Below, piece by piece: positions 11,080-22,530 of a stretch of 64,000 bases of DNA. The notes beneath the pieces were generated by a model, which was not told the DNA's origin, searched no databases, and saw only the letters and a list, made by a program, of their open reading frames with translations. Location: assembly GCA_036925085.1 (NCBI GenBank), contig JAUPFP010000030.1:2141045-2205044 (forward strand). The letters are read 5' to 3'. The stretch comes from Brachycybe producta. Its lineage: Eukaryota > Arthropoda > Diplopoda > Playtdesmida > Andrognathidae. The translations under genes and the position numbers were made by a program. Position 1 is the stretch's first letter, and each line of letters opens with the position of its first letter.

Positions 11080-14000
11080 CTGATAAAGAAAAAAATTAAT
11101 TGAATTACTTGATAAAACGAATGGAAGTTCCGTTCTCCAGGTTGCTGAAAAACGACTCTCGACTAAAAGAAAAGAAATCGCAAAACGCAAAACCCAATCA
11201 TTAAAAGCTGATTTTCGAACTCTGGATTATTTTTCGTTTTTCAAGAGCAAAATTAAGATAAACTGTAAGTGTTTTAGAAACTAGAAGGGTAGCTCAATCA
11301 CTTAAGGGCATTTTCGTGTTGACATCTTTTAAAATAAGCTTTTTTTTATGTCAGTTTAAAAAATGATCCAACTTTCAATCTCTTCTTTATGTTGTTCCTG
11401 AAACGCAGAATATTAAGGTTCAGTAAAATAAAATTGATAAAAAAACATACCTTTTCCAGAAGATAATTGTTTATGTGGCCGCCAATTGGATCCCCTTTGA
11501 AGTCGAAGTTAATGTCCATATATTTACCGAAACGACTCGAATTGTCGTTTCGATTTGTTTTCGCGTTTCCAAACGCTTCCAGTATCGCGTTCGATTGAAG
11601 AAGAACGTTTTTTACTCTGAAATCCAAAAATGAAACATTTTGATTTGCGTTTTTATGTTGAGCTGTGAAAATATAATGAAAACAACGAAAACCTTTCTAC
11701 TTCTTGTTGTCCGCTCGTATTCGTTACGGCCGCAATGTAACGCATTATAATTTTCGAGTTTTCCGTCTTTCCCGATCCACTTTCACCTTTAAAAAAAAAA
11801 AACTAGAAATTCAATTTCTCTTCTCATTTATTTAATAGATAAAAATCGTGTACCAGAGATAACGATGCAAGTGTCTCGTCCTCTCTGTTTCATCGCTTTG
11901 TAAGCGGCATCGGCGATGGCGAACAGATGAGGAGGTCTTTCGAAGATCTCTCGGCCTTTGTATTCTCGAACGCATTCTTCGCCGTATATGTTAAGTGTTC
12001 TGTACGGATTGACAGATACGCACACTTCACCGATGTACGTGTACATCTTACCACCATTGTAACTTTTTTTTAAAAAAAATAAAACCATCAATTAATTGAT
12101 TAATTAATATACTTATTAATTTGATGACATATCAAGTACAGACAACTCTTGTTTCGAAACCACTTTACGAACAGCTAATTTTGGAAATCTGGATGTTCTG
12201 TTTTTAAGAAGAGCAACACTCACTGTATAGATAAATTTGATCTGTGTTAGAAACTAGAACGGTAGCTGAATGACTTAATATTATTAGTTTCATAATGATA
12301 TCTTTCAAAATCAACTTTTAATATAAAGTTTTGTTTAAACAAAATATCCTTTGATTAAAGCTATAGGTCATTTTCAAACTGACATAAAAATCTCATTTTA
12401 GCAGGGCAAGGAGGTTCATGCAAATGCATGTTTCGTATTCTGGCTCAGAATTTATGCTATAGATGAGATAGGAACATGATTCATATCATGCTGAAGCTAA
12501 ATATATGAATTTTATAATGCATGTTTTTGCATATTTTGTCATTTTTTTTTTTCAAAACGTGCATATTTTGCCAAAATTTGGTAAGAAAAAAGTGCATAAA
12601 TTGTAATTTTTGCAAAAAAAAATAGGTCTCAGAACTTTTCTGACTTCATGAAACTTGTGGAAATATACTTTACAAAGAGTAACATAGAATCTGGTTCATC
12701 TTATAAATGAAATTAACGATGAACTTGATACAAATGAGACTCTGAACCACTTACGCTCCTCGTACATCCTTTGATGTTGAGAGAAATTTTTTTTAAATAT
12801 CAAAATTTTTTCACAAAAAATCGATGAAGTTTTAAATTTGAAAATTAAAAAATGTTGCTTGTTGTTATTTTCTTCAATTTCTATGGGTGAAATTTTGAAT
12901 AAGATTTTTTTATAGTGCATATTTAATGGCATATTTTGTTGCTTTTAAGTGCATGAACCTCCTTGCCCTGGTGATTATGCTACCCTTCTAGTTTCTAAAA
13001 CACTTTCAAGTTTCTTTTTTAATGTTGCTTTCTGAAATGCCTAAAGAATGACCAGAGTTGAGATTCCCTGCGTCTCTTTTAAATTGCATATTTTGCAAAT
13101 ATGGCTGCATATAATGCATAAATTAATAGATTAATTTATTTATTAATCTATTAATTTCTGCATATAATATGCACAAATTAATATATTAACAGGTATTTTT
13201 TACAAAAATTATTTTCCTTTATAAGGCAATTTTTATTTTACTTTTAAAATATCATCATCATCATGAAACAAACTTAAGAGTGGGCGTGGTTGAGGTGTTT
13301 CTATAGAAGCTTCTGACAATGCAACTTCCAAAATTCATTGCACGTGAACCGGATGTGTGACATTGGAATAGTTAGGTGCAATATATTCCCAGTGACGTCG
13401 GCAAGACAAGAGTGTCTTCGTTTCCTGTACGCAATGCACGATTCAAAAGTTAGGCCAATGGATATCCACAATCGGACATCCGAAATTACGGATTACAAAA
13501 TAATACAAGAACACAGGCATTTATTTAGAAATCGGGACGAACACAAGTTGGCTCCGCCCTTTTTATGACAAACGCAACTTCTAATTGGTTGGTTATGTAG
13601 TCTGACGTCACATGCTCCGCCCTTTTTCAACGTCGAACCACACAATAAACCAATTAGAAGTTGTCGGTCGTTATAAAAAGGGCGGAGTCAACTTGTGTTC
13701 GTCCCGATTTTTAAATGCCTCTGTTGCAAGAACCTTGCATGTCGATTAAACTGTTGAGAACGTTTGCTATCATCCGTTTTCTATCAGACTAAATGACACA
13801 ATCCTACTTTTTTTTTTGTTAACCCCTCTGACGTCATAAGCATCGTCTTACGGTGATGCAACTGTAAGTTTCTGAAGTTATTCGATGTTTCAGTATTCAA
13901 AACAGGAATTTCTCAATATAGTTCCTACAAGAACTATTTTTGTCTTTTCTATTGAATACACACAATGCACAATCAAATGTCATACTTATTTTTTTATTTA

Positions 14001-16958
14001 ATGCAGATTAAGATCTAAGTTCTAACAGGATTTAGGTGGATGACGGTTTTTTTTTTTAAAAAAATAAACCCTTTCATATAGTTTTAATAGATCAGTGTGT
14101 CAAAACTGACTCAAACAATGAATAATAATATTATTATAAAATTATAAATCATTTTGTTATTATTGTTATTTCCCAAGCCTATTATAATTTCATAAATATT
14201 TATTATTTGCATCACAATTGTCTTTTTATTTTTTGTTGCTATTTTTTACTCTTTTGTTATCCTAAACCATAAGAACTCATTTCCTGTCCACCTTATTATG
14301 ATGTAACCGGTATCATATTACGTAATATTCATGATTACTTCATAATATTACTCATTTACACACATTTTAATTCATCATTGGAATTGAATTTGGATATCAT
14401 ATATAAAGCTGGGTGCACACAATCAATTCTGGCTTATTAAATGTGACTTTTAAAAGACAATATTGATCGTGTATGTTGTAAATTTTGTTAATTCAATACA
14501 CTTTTAAGAGCCTAGGTACACCGCCATCTTGTTGTTTTGAGCAGACGACAACGAGACAAATGAGTGTTCTTATATGGTGTTACTAAAACTGCAAGAAATC
14601 GCTTCACAATCACTCAATTCAAATACAGTAAAGCGCAAAATGCAATAAAAAGTATTGTTCTTCACGTGCTCGATTTATACAATTTTTAAAAAGGTCCTTC
14701 TATTTTTAAACAAGGTTCAAACTCGTTCGTTTTTTTAACCCCATGTTAAATTCCATTGGCCCCAAAACCGTCCCACAAACATTTGAAAAACTCTCGTTAA
14801 AAACGATTTAGAACAATAACAAAATAATTAGCACATACATTCATGTATTGGCTTCACGGTGTTTCCTTTTTATAAATTTTGAAAAGGTCCTTCTATTTTT
14901 TAATAACGTTTAAAATAGTACGTTTTTTAACTCCATGTTAAGTCCCATAGGAGCAAAACACCGTCCCACAAACGTTAGAAGAACTCCCATTAAAATGATT
15001 TAGAACAACCAAAAAAATTAGCACGTACTTACACGTGTTTATTGCCTTCAGGATTATTCCTTTTTCTAAATTTGAAAAGGGCTTTCTATTTTTAAATAAC
15101 ATTTAAAATCTTACGTTTTTTAACTCCATGTTAATTCCCATAGGACCAAAAAAACCGTCACCCAAACATTTGAAGAACTCCCGTTAAAACGACTTAGAAC
15201 AATCACACAAAAATCAGCACGTGTATTCATCTACTGGCTTCACGATGTTTCCTTTTTATAAGGTTAGCACGCGAAATTATTTTTCTATTAATTATTATCT
15301 GACTTCGAACCGGGAGAAAAAACGTTAAAAAACCGTTTTTCAATCAACAACGATCGCAGCGCCTACATTCGGAGAAATTTCGAATTAAACGATGTATCTA
15401 GCCTCTTAATTGCTTTTCATGAGATTAGCACTAATTTTAACTAAGCATTTATTAAGAATATATGACCCCAATAATCTAACAATAATACAGGAAAATGGAC
15501 AAGACAGAATTGATTGTGTGTACCCGGCTAAATAACAAAACAATGGGTGCGTTCAGTTACTCAAACAGCTTGATAACTTTGCATCATCATCATCCTTCAT
15601 GTCAAATTGTAAGCAAATCGCAAATAATGTCGCATCCATTTGACGTAAATGTCCATTACACGAAATGTATGTCCATTTCACGTTTTACATCAAGGTAATT
15701 TATGTTCATTTCGCGAAATGGACATATATTTCGTGTAATAATGAACAATTACGGCAATCGGATGCTACATATAGTCATGCACATACAAAAAATTCGCCTT
15801 ATTTTTTGACATGAGAAACAGAACGCACCCATTAAATATGGTATCTGACAACACGAATAAATTGCAATATAAAAAAATGAAGCTACGTTGCATTCGAAGA
15901 TATTTCCATAGATTTTATTTTTACGTTGCATTCACAACGTTGTTACGGAGGTCTTTAGCCAGGAAACGTAACTTTTTTTTTAAAAAAAAGCCAAGCACCA
16001 TCTTACGGAGACCTGTTGAGGACATTGAAATAAATAAATTTGACTCGGACTCTTTCAAAATCTCGACTTACTATCTCGAGATCTCGACTTACTATCTCGA
16101 GATCTCGACTTATATTCTAGACTTACGCTTCAAATCACTGTATACATCTGCAGAAGTTAAGTACCTAACCTAACAGTATTTAACTTCTGCAGATGTATAC
16201 AGTGATTTGAAGCGTAAGTCTTGAATATAAGTCGAGATCTCGAGATAGTAAGTCGAGATTTTGAAAGAGTCCGAGTCAAATTTATTTATTTCAATGTCCT
16301 CAACAGGGCTCCGTACCATCTTTCCATAGTGATATAAAAAATAAAATATGAAAAGGGTGAACCAAAATGGGGTCATATCACCATAGATTATAGTACAGCA
16401 ACTACCATATTAAGAAACCATCCAAAACGAACCCTATGGCGTCAAAAAAAATGACTTCATGTCAATACTACCCCAGAAAAAAAGAAAGCGCTGCACACAA
16501 AAAAAAATGCTGCACGAGCCAGAACTCTTAATAAAAGCTGTGAAATTGAATAAATTCTTTCTCAGTCGGCAATGAATATTTATTAGTAGATCCATATTTC
16601 ACGTATTTCTTTATTAAAAACAATTATTTTATGTGTTTATTTCATTTGTCCGTTTTATTAATATTGTTTTTAATGACATTTAATGACCTTTGACCCTCGT
16701 TTACACGAAAACAAACTTAAAAAAATTAAATTAAACATAACCACGCCCAACTAAAAACAAACAAAAAAAAACCATAAAACGTGTTAAAAAAAAACCTTGG
16801 TATTCTTATCTAAGAATAATAAGTTACGTAAGTGATAACAAAATGTACGGTCGATTATTAATTTCTTACCGTGTTCTTAAGTTATCCACAAAAGAATCTA
16901 TGTTAATATTCTCCAGAAGAACAAAATCTCCTATTCCAACGTTGTCATTTACAGCCAT
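5220..16958 (-). CDS. MYO1D: Unconventional myosin Id/Ig-type class I myosin, complete
   Basis: An actin-based, single-headed, membrane-binding motor. There are 24 exons (minus): 16958-16870, 12062-11854, 11786-11693, 11616-11451, 11162-11109, 10984-10889, 9935-9816, 9739-9536, 9460-9318, 9261-9147, 9059-8949, 8877-8818, 8752-8607, 8529-8475, 8161-8084, 8018-7852, 7779-7572, 7491-7370, 6758-6657, 6557-6413, 6332-6231, 5849-5736, 5658-5510 and 5373-5220. All are GT-AG and give 1000 aa (human about 1006). Motor motifs: P-loop GESGSGKTE (about 100-108), switch [12 protein letters not shown] (about 152), switch II DIYGFE (381-386). The TEDS-rule residue is E324, acidic as in vertebrate MYO1D. Two IQ motifs follow (about 703-738), then a TH1 tail to the stop. 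[18 protein letters not shown] places it in the Id/Ig subgroup. The exon-20 donor could also be at 6419, giving 998 aa. Intron 1 (4.8 kb) is full of transposons. MYO1D sets left-right chirality in flies and vertebrates; a similar role here is inference. Confidence 0.96.
5876..6150. repeat. Family A palindromic element in a myosin intron (between 5849 and 6231)
   Basis: GTATTTTCATGTTGATATCG and TAAACTTTTTATGTC form the left half; TCTAGTTTCTAACACACTTTCA and CTGAAACGACACAATAACCA the right half. It fills most of the intron. Confidence 0.7.
8186..8425. repeat. Family A element in a myosin intron (8162-8474)
   Basis: It begins TTAAGTTGGTTTTAAAGTG and ends near AAAACATCTTAA, so both ends fall on TTAA. 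The arms carry AGAAGGGCAGCTAAATCACT and the inverse CTGTTCATAAAACATC. Confidence 0.75.
10294..10310. repeat. Poly-C run of 17
   Basis: Seventeen consecutive C in an otherwise AT-rich myosin intron; a likely sequencing and replication slippage point. Confidence 0.9.
10836..10872. repeat. TAA microsatellite
   Basis: About twelve AAT/TAA units in the myosin intron upstream of the exon at 10889-10984. Confidence 0.9.
11033..11076. repeat. AT microsatellite
   Basis: About 22 AT units in the myosin intron between the exons at 10984 and 11109. Confidence 0.95.
11205..11440. repeat. Family A element in a myosin intron (11163-11450)
   Basis: The left half reads GAACTCTGGATTATTTTTCG and AGAAGGGTAGCTCAATCACT. 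The right half is decayed (GTTCCTGAAACGCAGAATAT). Confidence 0.7.
12150..13065. repeat. Family A element interrupted by another MITE (myosin intron 1)
   Basis: Family A sequence runs to about 12400 (GAACGGTAGCTGAATGACTT, ACATAAAAATCTCATTTTAG) and resumes at 12971 (GATTATGCTACCCTTCTAGT). The 12402-12970 element therefore inserted into it. A few bases at the junction are missing and no clean target duplication is seen. Confidence 0.75.
12402..12970. mobile_element. hAT-like MITE with CAGGGCAAGGAGG termini
   Basis: 569 bp. The first 20 bases (CAGGGCAAGGAGGTTCATGC) are exactly the reverse complement of the last 20. The interior is AT-rich with GCATATTTTG motifs and has no transposase frame. The CAGGG start is typical of hAT termini. 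It is nested in a family A element. Confidence 0.85.
13513..13724. mobile_element. hAT-like MITE with ACAGGCAT termini, copy 2
   Basis: 212 bp, palindromic: AACACAAGTTGGCTCCGCCC is mirrored by GGGCGGAGTCAACTTGTGTT, and CCAATTAGAAGTTG by CAACTTCTAATTGG. The flanks ACAAGAAC (left) and GCAAGAAC (right) look like an 8-bp target duplication. Same family as 3438-3630. Located in myosin intron 1. Confidence 0.85.
14405..15530. mobile_element. 1.1-kb element with AAAGCTGG termini, expanded copy
   Basis: The left end AAAGCTGGGTGCACACAATC and right end ATTGTGTGTACCCGGCT are inverted, continuing into AATTCTGGCTTATT / GGACAAGACAGAATT. The interior is largely the 193-bp tandem array at 14681-15263, absent from the 0.2-kb copies at 838 and 51478. 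No transposase-like frame is visible. Confidence 0.65.
14681..15263. repeat. 193-bp tandem repeat, three copies
   Basis: AAAAGGTCCTTCTATTTTT recurs at about 14690, 14883 and (variant) 15076. Each copy continues through CCATGTTAA, ACCGTC and GTTAAAACGA to a GGCTTCACGGTGTTTCC-like end. Confidence 0.85.
15542..15834. mobile_element. MITE with TGGGTGCGTTC termini
   Basis: AATGGGTGCGTTC near 15543 is mirrored by GAACGCACCCATT ending at 15834. The interior has further dyads such as CATTTCGCGAAATG. It lies immediately beside the 14405-15530 element in myosin intron 1. Confidence 0.7.
15999..16320. repeat. Long near-perfect foldback with about 145-bp arms
   Basis: The left arm (15999 to about 16157) and right arm (about 16172-16320) are reverse complements with only a few differences, around a short loop containing ACCTAACCTAAC. 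The left arm carries one extra 21-bp unit (TCTCGACTTACTATCTCGAG type). Both strands therefore show the same open frames ([20 protein letters not shown]), which are artefacts. It lies in intron 1 of the myosin, so the primary transcript could fold here into a long duplex. Confidence 0.92.
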
Positions 16959-17999
16959 GGTTAACTAAAAAAAAAAACGTTTATAAAAAAGAAAACATTC
17001 GCGCGTACAACTTTCTAAGTGACGGCTAAACACGACTAAAATAACGGCCTGCAACAACCGCCAATCACCGGCATAAACATTTGATAAAAAAAGCTTTATT
17101 TTTCCACCTTTGTAACTTTCACTCCAACCCACCTTTTCCGTACAGTACAACAATAATGGAATCGTCTACTAAGGCCTGGCTATGACGTCATTATTATGTC
17201 AGTTGAGTCACTTAAAAAGCCAAGGTCTATAACAACTTGAGATATGACTCATAACTTTATAAAAACCGTATTCATAACTTGTAATTGTAAATAAAAAGAA
17301 GCGATCATTGATGATGCACAGCTGTAGCTGTCAAATATCCTCATAATATTAACTATTAAAAAAAAGTAAATGACAAGATAAAACCTATTTTGGTACTGCG
17401 TTGAAGCAAGTAATGTAATCAAAAAGTTAATACAAATGAACGGAGAGTGTGAACTAATATGGCGACTTACATATGGCAAAGTAATCAAAACAATGACGTC
17501 AACCCGCTTATTTGGTTTACTCATCTGCTTCAAAATGTGACGTCATGTCAAAACATTACTTCAATTCGGGATATGCTATGCTACTAAAGATACTTTCACT
17601 AATAATAACTACGCTAAAGCAAAGTAATATACCGCCTATTGGGCACAAAATGGCGACTGAATCAAGTTTTACTATTACAATTACAATTACTAGCAGACGA
17701 ATGTTATTAACTTCCGACCCAATATGGCTAACATTTTTTTTTAAATGAAAAATATAATAATTATGCAGAAATAATTTTATTATTTTTTTTTTAATACAAA
17801 ATAGATCCTATACAAACAGGAAAAAAATTCTAAATAATCTCCAATTGGCCCGCATTTTCTAATAACTTCCACCAAAATTAAACAGAAAGTTATTAATTAG
17901 TCTTAATGGAATTTCATTTGTATAATTCATGATAAAGCTGATTAATATAAAAAGAAACCAACGTTTTTTAAAAAAATAAACATTTGTGACCGATTTTTT
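16959..17999. other. Intergenic: PHGDH 3' flank and myosin 5' flank
   Basis: About 1.0 kb. A minus-strand AATAAA (plus TTTATT at 17776-17781) lies 219 bp past the PHGDH stop and is the likely poly(A) signal. The stretch next to 16958 must hold the myosin promoter, but no clear TATA or initiator is recognisable. No ORF is convincing. Confidence 0.6.
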
Positions 18000-20924
18000 T
18001 TAGAAAGTCAACTGCGCAACAAATGTTGCAGCTGGCAAATTAATTTTATCTACCGAATCAACTTCGTTTGCAACGGATATCAAATACCATTTTGGTTGTC
18101 CAATAACGGAAGTCGACTCGCTGGCAGAAACGACTGGAATGTTAAACTGCGAAACAGCATCTAAAAAACAATGAAACGTCCATATAAAACATCGGCTAAA
18201 ATTGAAAAACCTCGAGCACAGAGTTGACATTTAATAAACAATTTAAATTATGTCTAAAAGGCTATCGTACCAATGAGAGAAGAGAGACTTTTGTCGTTAG
18301 CTGCACTCTTGAATAACAAAACACTGCCTCGAAGTGGAATGCCTCCTGCAAATTTTGTCGAATCGATGGAATACAAGAGCGGAAGATTACCGGCCACGCC
18401 GCCTACGACGACGTGCGATTCACCGTCTTTTACAACTGCAAGACCCACAGAAGGCGTCGCAAGTTCTCCTTCTGCTGAGCTCTTCGTTGTAGTCTAAAAA
18501 ATAAACAAAAATAGACTTATAGAGAACTTCCAAACCGGAGGGCGCATTTTATCTCTGGTGTTTAACAATTTGTTTTTCTATTAAAATAATAAGAAAATTA
18601 AAAATAATTATCTCAAATTTTTCATTAATCAAAATATTAAATTTGACTCAGTTTTCAATAAAAATTGAAGTATTTTAAGGCCAACTTGACTAATATTGAC
18701 TTTTTGGGGCTCCTAATTGGGGGCCCGCCAAGTTTTCAGAGCTCTTAACAAGAAAATATAAACCTTTATTCCAGCTGCAGCCGCTAAAACTGGAGCATTA
18801 ACAAGATTAATTCCAGTCGGAACTTTCTTTTCGAGTATTCCAATGAGAGCTGCCGTTAGCAATAAGTTTGAATCCTTTTCAAGCGTAGGACCTACATTTT
18901 TGCAAGAATTTATTTTTTAAAAATAATCGAAGATTCGATTAGAAAAAAAACAAATATGGATACCATTTTTATGAACGGTGACGCTGGGTTGTTGTTTTGA
19001 TCCCACAGATCCAACACTCGACGCTAATTTACCCAAAGCTTGTGCTAAAACCGCCCAAGGTCTCATCGTTTCCTTCATGGCTTCATTAAGAGATGGCGCA
19101 TTCACCTAAAACAATATCGAAATCCGTGAAATTCGCACGCTTTTACACAGAAACAACGTTTCCCTTACAGTTCCATGCAATGGTTTTCCTTTGACAAAGT
19201 CAACGAATTGATCAGCTATCTCTTGCGCCACTTTTACTTGCGCTTCGACCGTACTCGCACCTAAATGTGGAGTACAAACGACTTTCGGATGATTGATCAA
19301 CGTGAAGTCTTTCGGAGGTTCCTCGATGAACACATCTACTCCGAGACCACCGGCGTGTCCGGCTTCCAAAGATTCGTACAGAGCTTCCTCGTCGATGATT
19401 CCACCGCGAGCGACGTTGACGAAACGAACACCTTTGCGGCACTTTGACAAAACTGAACGATCAATCATATCTGAAACAAACAAATGTATCAGATGTATAA
19501 TTGTTATCAAGTTGGTAAACAATTCTTGAGCTCTTATTATTTTGTGTTTCAATATCAAAATTAATGGAAACTTGAAAGTATTTTAGAATTACTTAACATG
19601 TTGATATTTTTTAAAATTAACTTTTTTTGTCATCTTGAAAATTATTCAACGTTAAGCAAACGATATTTTTTTAATTAGTCCATAAAAAGTTAATTTTGAA
19701 AAATATCAACATAAAAATACTATTAAATATTTCAGCTACCATTCTAGTTTCTAACATCCTTTCAGTTTTTCATAAAACAGCTTAACAAATAACAAAATTG
19801 CACAATATACTTTTGGTCTGCGGAATGAGTGGAACGTGGAGAGTAATAAAATCGGCTCTCGGCCAGATCTCTTCTAACGACAACCATTGAACATCAAACG
19901 TTTCACTTTCTTGTGGCGTTACTAACGGATCGTATCCGATCGTCTGTATATACAGAAAAAAAAGTGTTTGAATACCACGAGACCTCTCCTTTGGTGATCG
20001 AAAGCTGTAAACGTACGGTCATTCCGAAGCTCTGCATACGTTTAGCTACTTCTCGACCGATTCTTCCAAGGCCGATGATCGCTAACGTTTTACCGTGAAG
20101 TTCGTTACCCATAAACTTTGCTCTATCCCATTTACCGGCCTTCAGTGAGGCACAACCTTGTGGCACATACCTACAAAAAATAGCCATGAAGGTTAAAAAT
20201 ATAAAAGCCCAAAATACGATTATTTACAAACCTAGCCATCGATACAATCATGGCACAAGTGTGTTCGGCCGCACTCAACGTATTTCCACCTGGAGCACTA
20301 CAAAAAGTTTGTTATCCATTATTGAAACTATATTCTTGGCAATTATTTCGAGCTTTTATACTTGATAACGACGACGCCGTTGTGTGTGGCTGCCGTACAG
20401 TCGATGTTGTCAACACCGACACCAGCACGACCGATTATCTTTAACTGTTTAGCTGCATTTATAATTTCCGCCGTAACTGTTGTACCGGAACGAACAATAA
20501 GCCCATCTGCATCCTAATTAACACATAAAACCATCAAAACAATTAGAAAACGACCCTTACCGATCAGTTTGCCGCTTCCGTAAGCAGTACGATGACGTCA
20601 CTTTACAAGTTTACGGTAATTCTTTCGATTTTAGCAGCCACTCTTAGCCTCTATGCAGAAGTATGCAAACGTACCTCGGAGGCTAGCAGTTAATAATTAA
20701 TCTAATAATCGCAAGAATACCCCAGATTTCACCTGTTATGACGTCATATCTGACCTGTTGTGGGCGCCGCATACTATACGCAACTTTACCTTTATTGCCT
20801 CTAAAATGTCAGGAACTGCTAATTTCGGTTTATATTCGACTTGAATTCCATTCTCTTGAAGAATTTTGATGCAACTCGCGTCAATTGGATCCGTAATAAG
20901 AACTTTCTTTAGATTGCGATCCAT
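18000..20924 (-). CDS. PHGDH: D-3-phosphoglycerate dehydrogenase, complete
   Basis: First step of phosphorylated serine synthesis: oxidises 3-phosphoglycerate to 3-phosphohydroxypyruvate with NAD+, in the cytosol. Ten exons (minus): 20924-20790, 20513-20362, 20297-20232, 20170-20017, 19943-19811, 19470-19169, 19105-18964, 18891-18764, 18493-18271 and 18160-18000. All are GT-AG with continuous phase and give 531 aa (human 533). The start [15 protein letters not shown] matches the N-terminus of the family. The Rossmann motif GLGRIGRE is at 151-158. The catalytic trio is present: R235 (NVARGG), E264 (VFIEEPP) and H282 (CTPHLGAST). The long C-terminal regulatory half of animal enzymes is retained. 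A family A element sits in intron 5. Nothing suggests loss of activity. Confidence 0.97.
19555..19765. repeat. Family A element in PHGDH intron 5
   Basis: A shortened copy: GTTGATATTTTTTAAAATTAAC is mirrored by GTTAATTTTGAAAAATATCAAC, and it ends in CAGCTACCATTCTAGTTTC. Confidence 0.7.
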
Positions 20925-22530
20925 TATTGTATGCAAGTGAGCGCTTTTAAGTCGGAAAAAGCGAACGAGAAAGAAAGTTACGGATGCAAATGTCTCTGTA
21001 TTTATACATCAATTAAAACTAGTTATTGCAGACGATCATGATTCAACAGCAAATTAAAATTACTCACACTTGTATGTAAGCACATCCATTCTCAATAGAT
21101 AATAAACTGCCATGTTGTGTCCTAAATAAAAACAATATATTTTTTAAAAATTAAAATGACATATTTTTAAAACATTAAAATTACAAAAATGTAACTAATT
21201 ATTATAACAAGTTAATTTTTCAGTTTTAAAAAACTTTCTGAGGACACAAAATTGCTAATTTACTTATTAAAATAATTTTACATTAGGACACATAATGGCA
21301 ACCTTGAAAATATTCAATGTAACTCAATTTGTTTATACCCCATATTTTGCCTTTTGACCTCTTTTGACCTATTGCAAAGCCAAGATTAAGGCGAAAGTCC
21401 ATTGTAATCAAATGAAGAGGTCAACTGAAATGATTGCACCATTAAATACTCGATTACAAGTTACATAAAATTTATTATGAATCATTTTACTTCTCATTCA
21501 TCTCTTGGCTAATAAATGTTAAAAATAAAAATGTTAGCTAAGATGATGACGTCACGAACTAACTATACCTGCCTCACCGTAAAAAAAAAAGCTTGTGACG
21601 TCAGGGGGGGTTGAGGTAAAATTTAGGATTGTGTCATTTAGACTGATAAAAAAAAAGATGATATGAAACGTTTTCAACTGTTTAAACAAAGGGGTTCTTG
21701 GACTCTTTTGTTACTACCTCTTTTTATTAGACAAAATGACACAAGCTGACACTTTTGTCAACCCCACTGACGTTGCAAGCATATTCCTAACAATATTTAT
21801 TAGTTATTACCAATCAATAATTCTATAGTGATCGATATTCCTTAAGAGTACAAATCGAAGGCACGAAGATCACAAAAAAAAAAATATTTGGTTATTTTTC
21901 CCTATTTTTTATTGAAAATATAGCAAGTTTGGTAATAGAATAGGGCATTTTAATTAATTTTGACGAAACTTTTTAAAAATTTTAAAATTTCAAACAGTAA
22001 AAAAACCCAATAAAATAAGTAACTTAGTTAATGATAATGATTAAAATTTATAAAAAAAATTTATGAATACATTGAATGATACATGAATACATTTTGGTGG
22101 TCCGCAGAAAAATCTGGACAATATTTGCATTCTTATTTTGTTTTTATTAATAATAAAACAAAAAAAATATTCTAATAATAAATTCTTCTATTCTGAATGA
22201 CAATTTTCGTCTTTATATTGCACTAAATTCACGAAATGTACTAGAGTCTAGTACAGTTCTCGTAAAGTACGGCATGAGATAGCTACATTTCCTTCAGTTT
22301 CCCCTACCACATGCTTCACCCCTAATAATTAAACTAACTTTAATAATTTTGTTACAATTAAACAACCTTTAAAGATTTTATATTAATAAAATGAAAGTTC
22401 TCTGATCATTATTTGAAAAACGTATTTATCTTTTTAAAAAAATTCATATTAGTGGTCCGCAAGATTTAAAATTTTGAATTTAGTGGTCCGTGAGGTCCAA
22501 AAGCTTGGCGACCGCTGATATAAACGACCC
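20925..22530. other. Intergenic: PHGDH 5' flank and 3' flank of the protease homologue
   Basis: About 1.6 kb with no gene visible. A pair of inverted blocks, GATTGTGTCATTTAGACTGAT (about 21631) and TATTAGACAAAATGACACAA (about 21725), with nearby TGACGTCAGGGG and CCCCACTGACG, marks a decayed MITE; a relative lies at about 13787-13870. The sequence just upstream of 20924 should carry the PHGDH promoter. Confidence 0.55.

Noticed and set aside
15811-16376. Plus and minus open frames sharing [17 protein letters not shown]
   Set aside because: They are the two arms of one DNA palindrome read on opposite strands, with no splice sites or family match.
19212-19529. Three extra frames overlapping PHGDH exon 6
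   Set aside because: Shadows of the long PHGDH exon in other frames; only the 19470-19169 frame matches the family.
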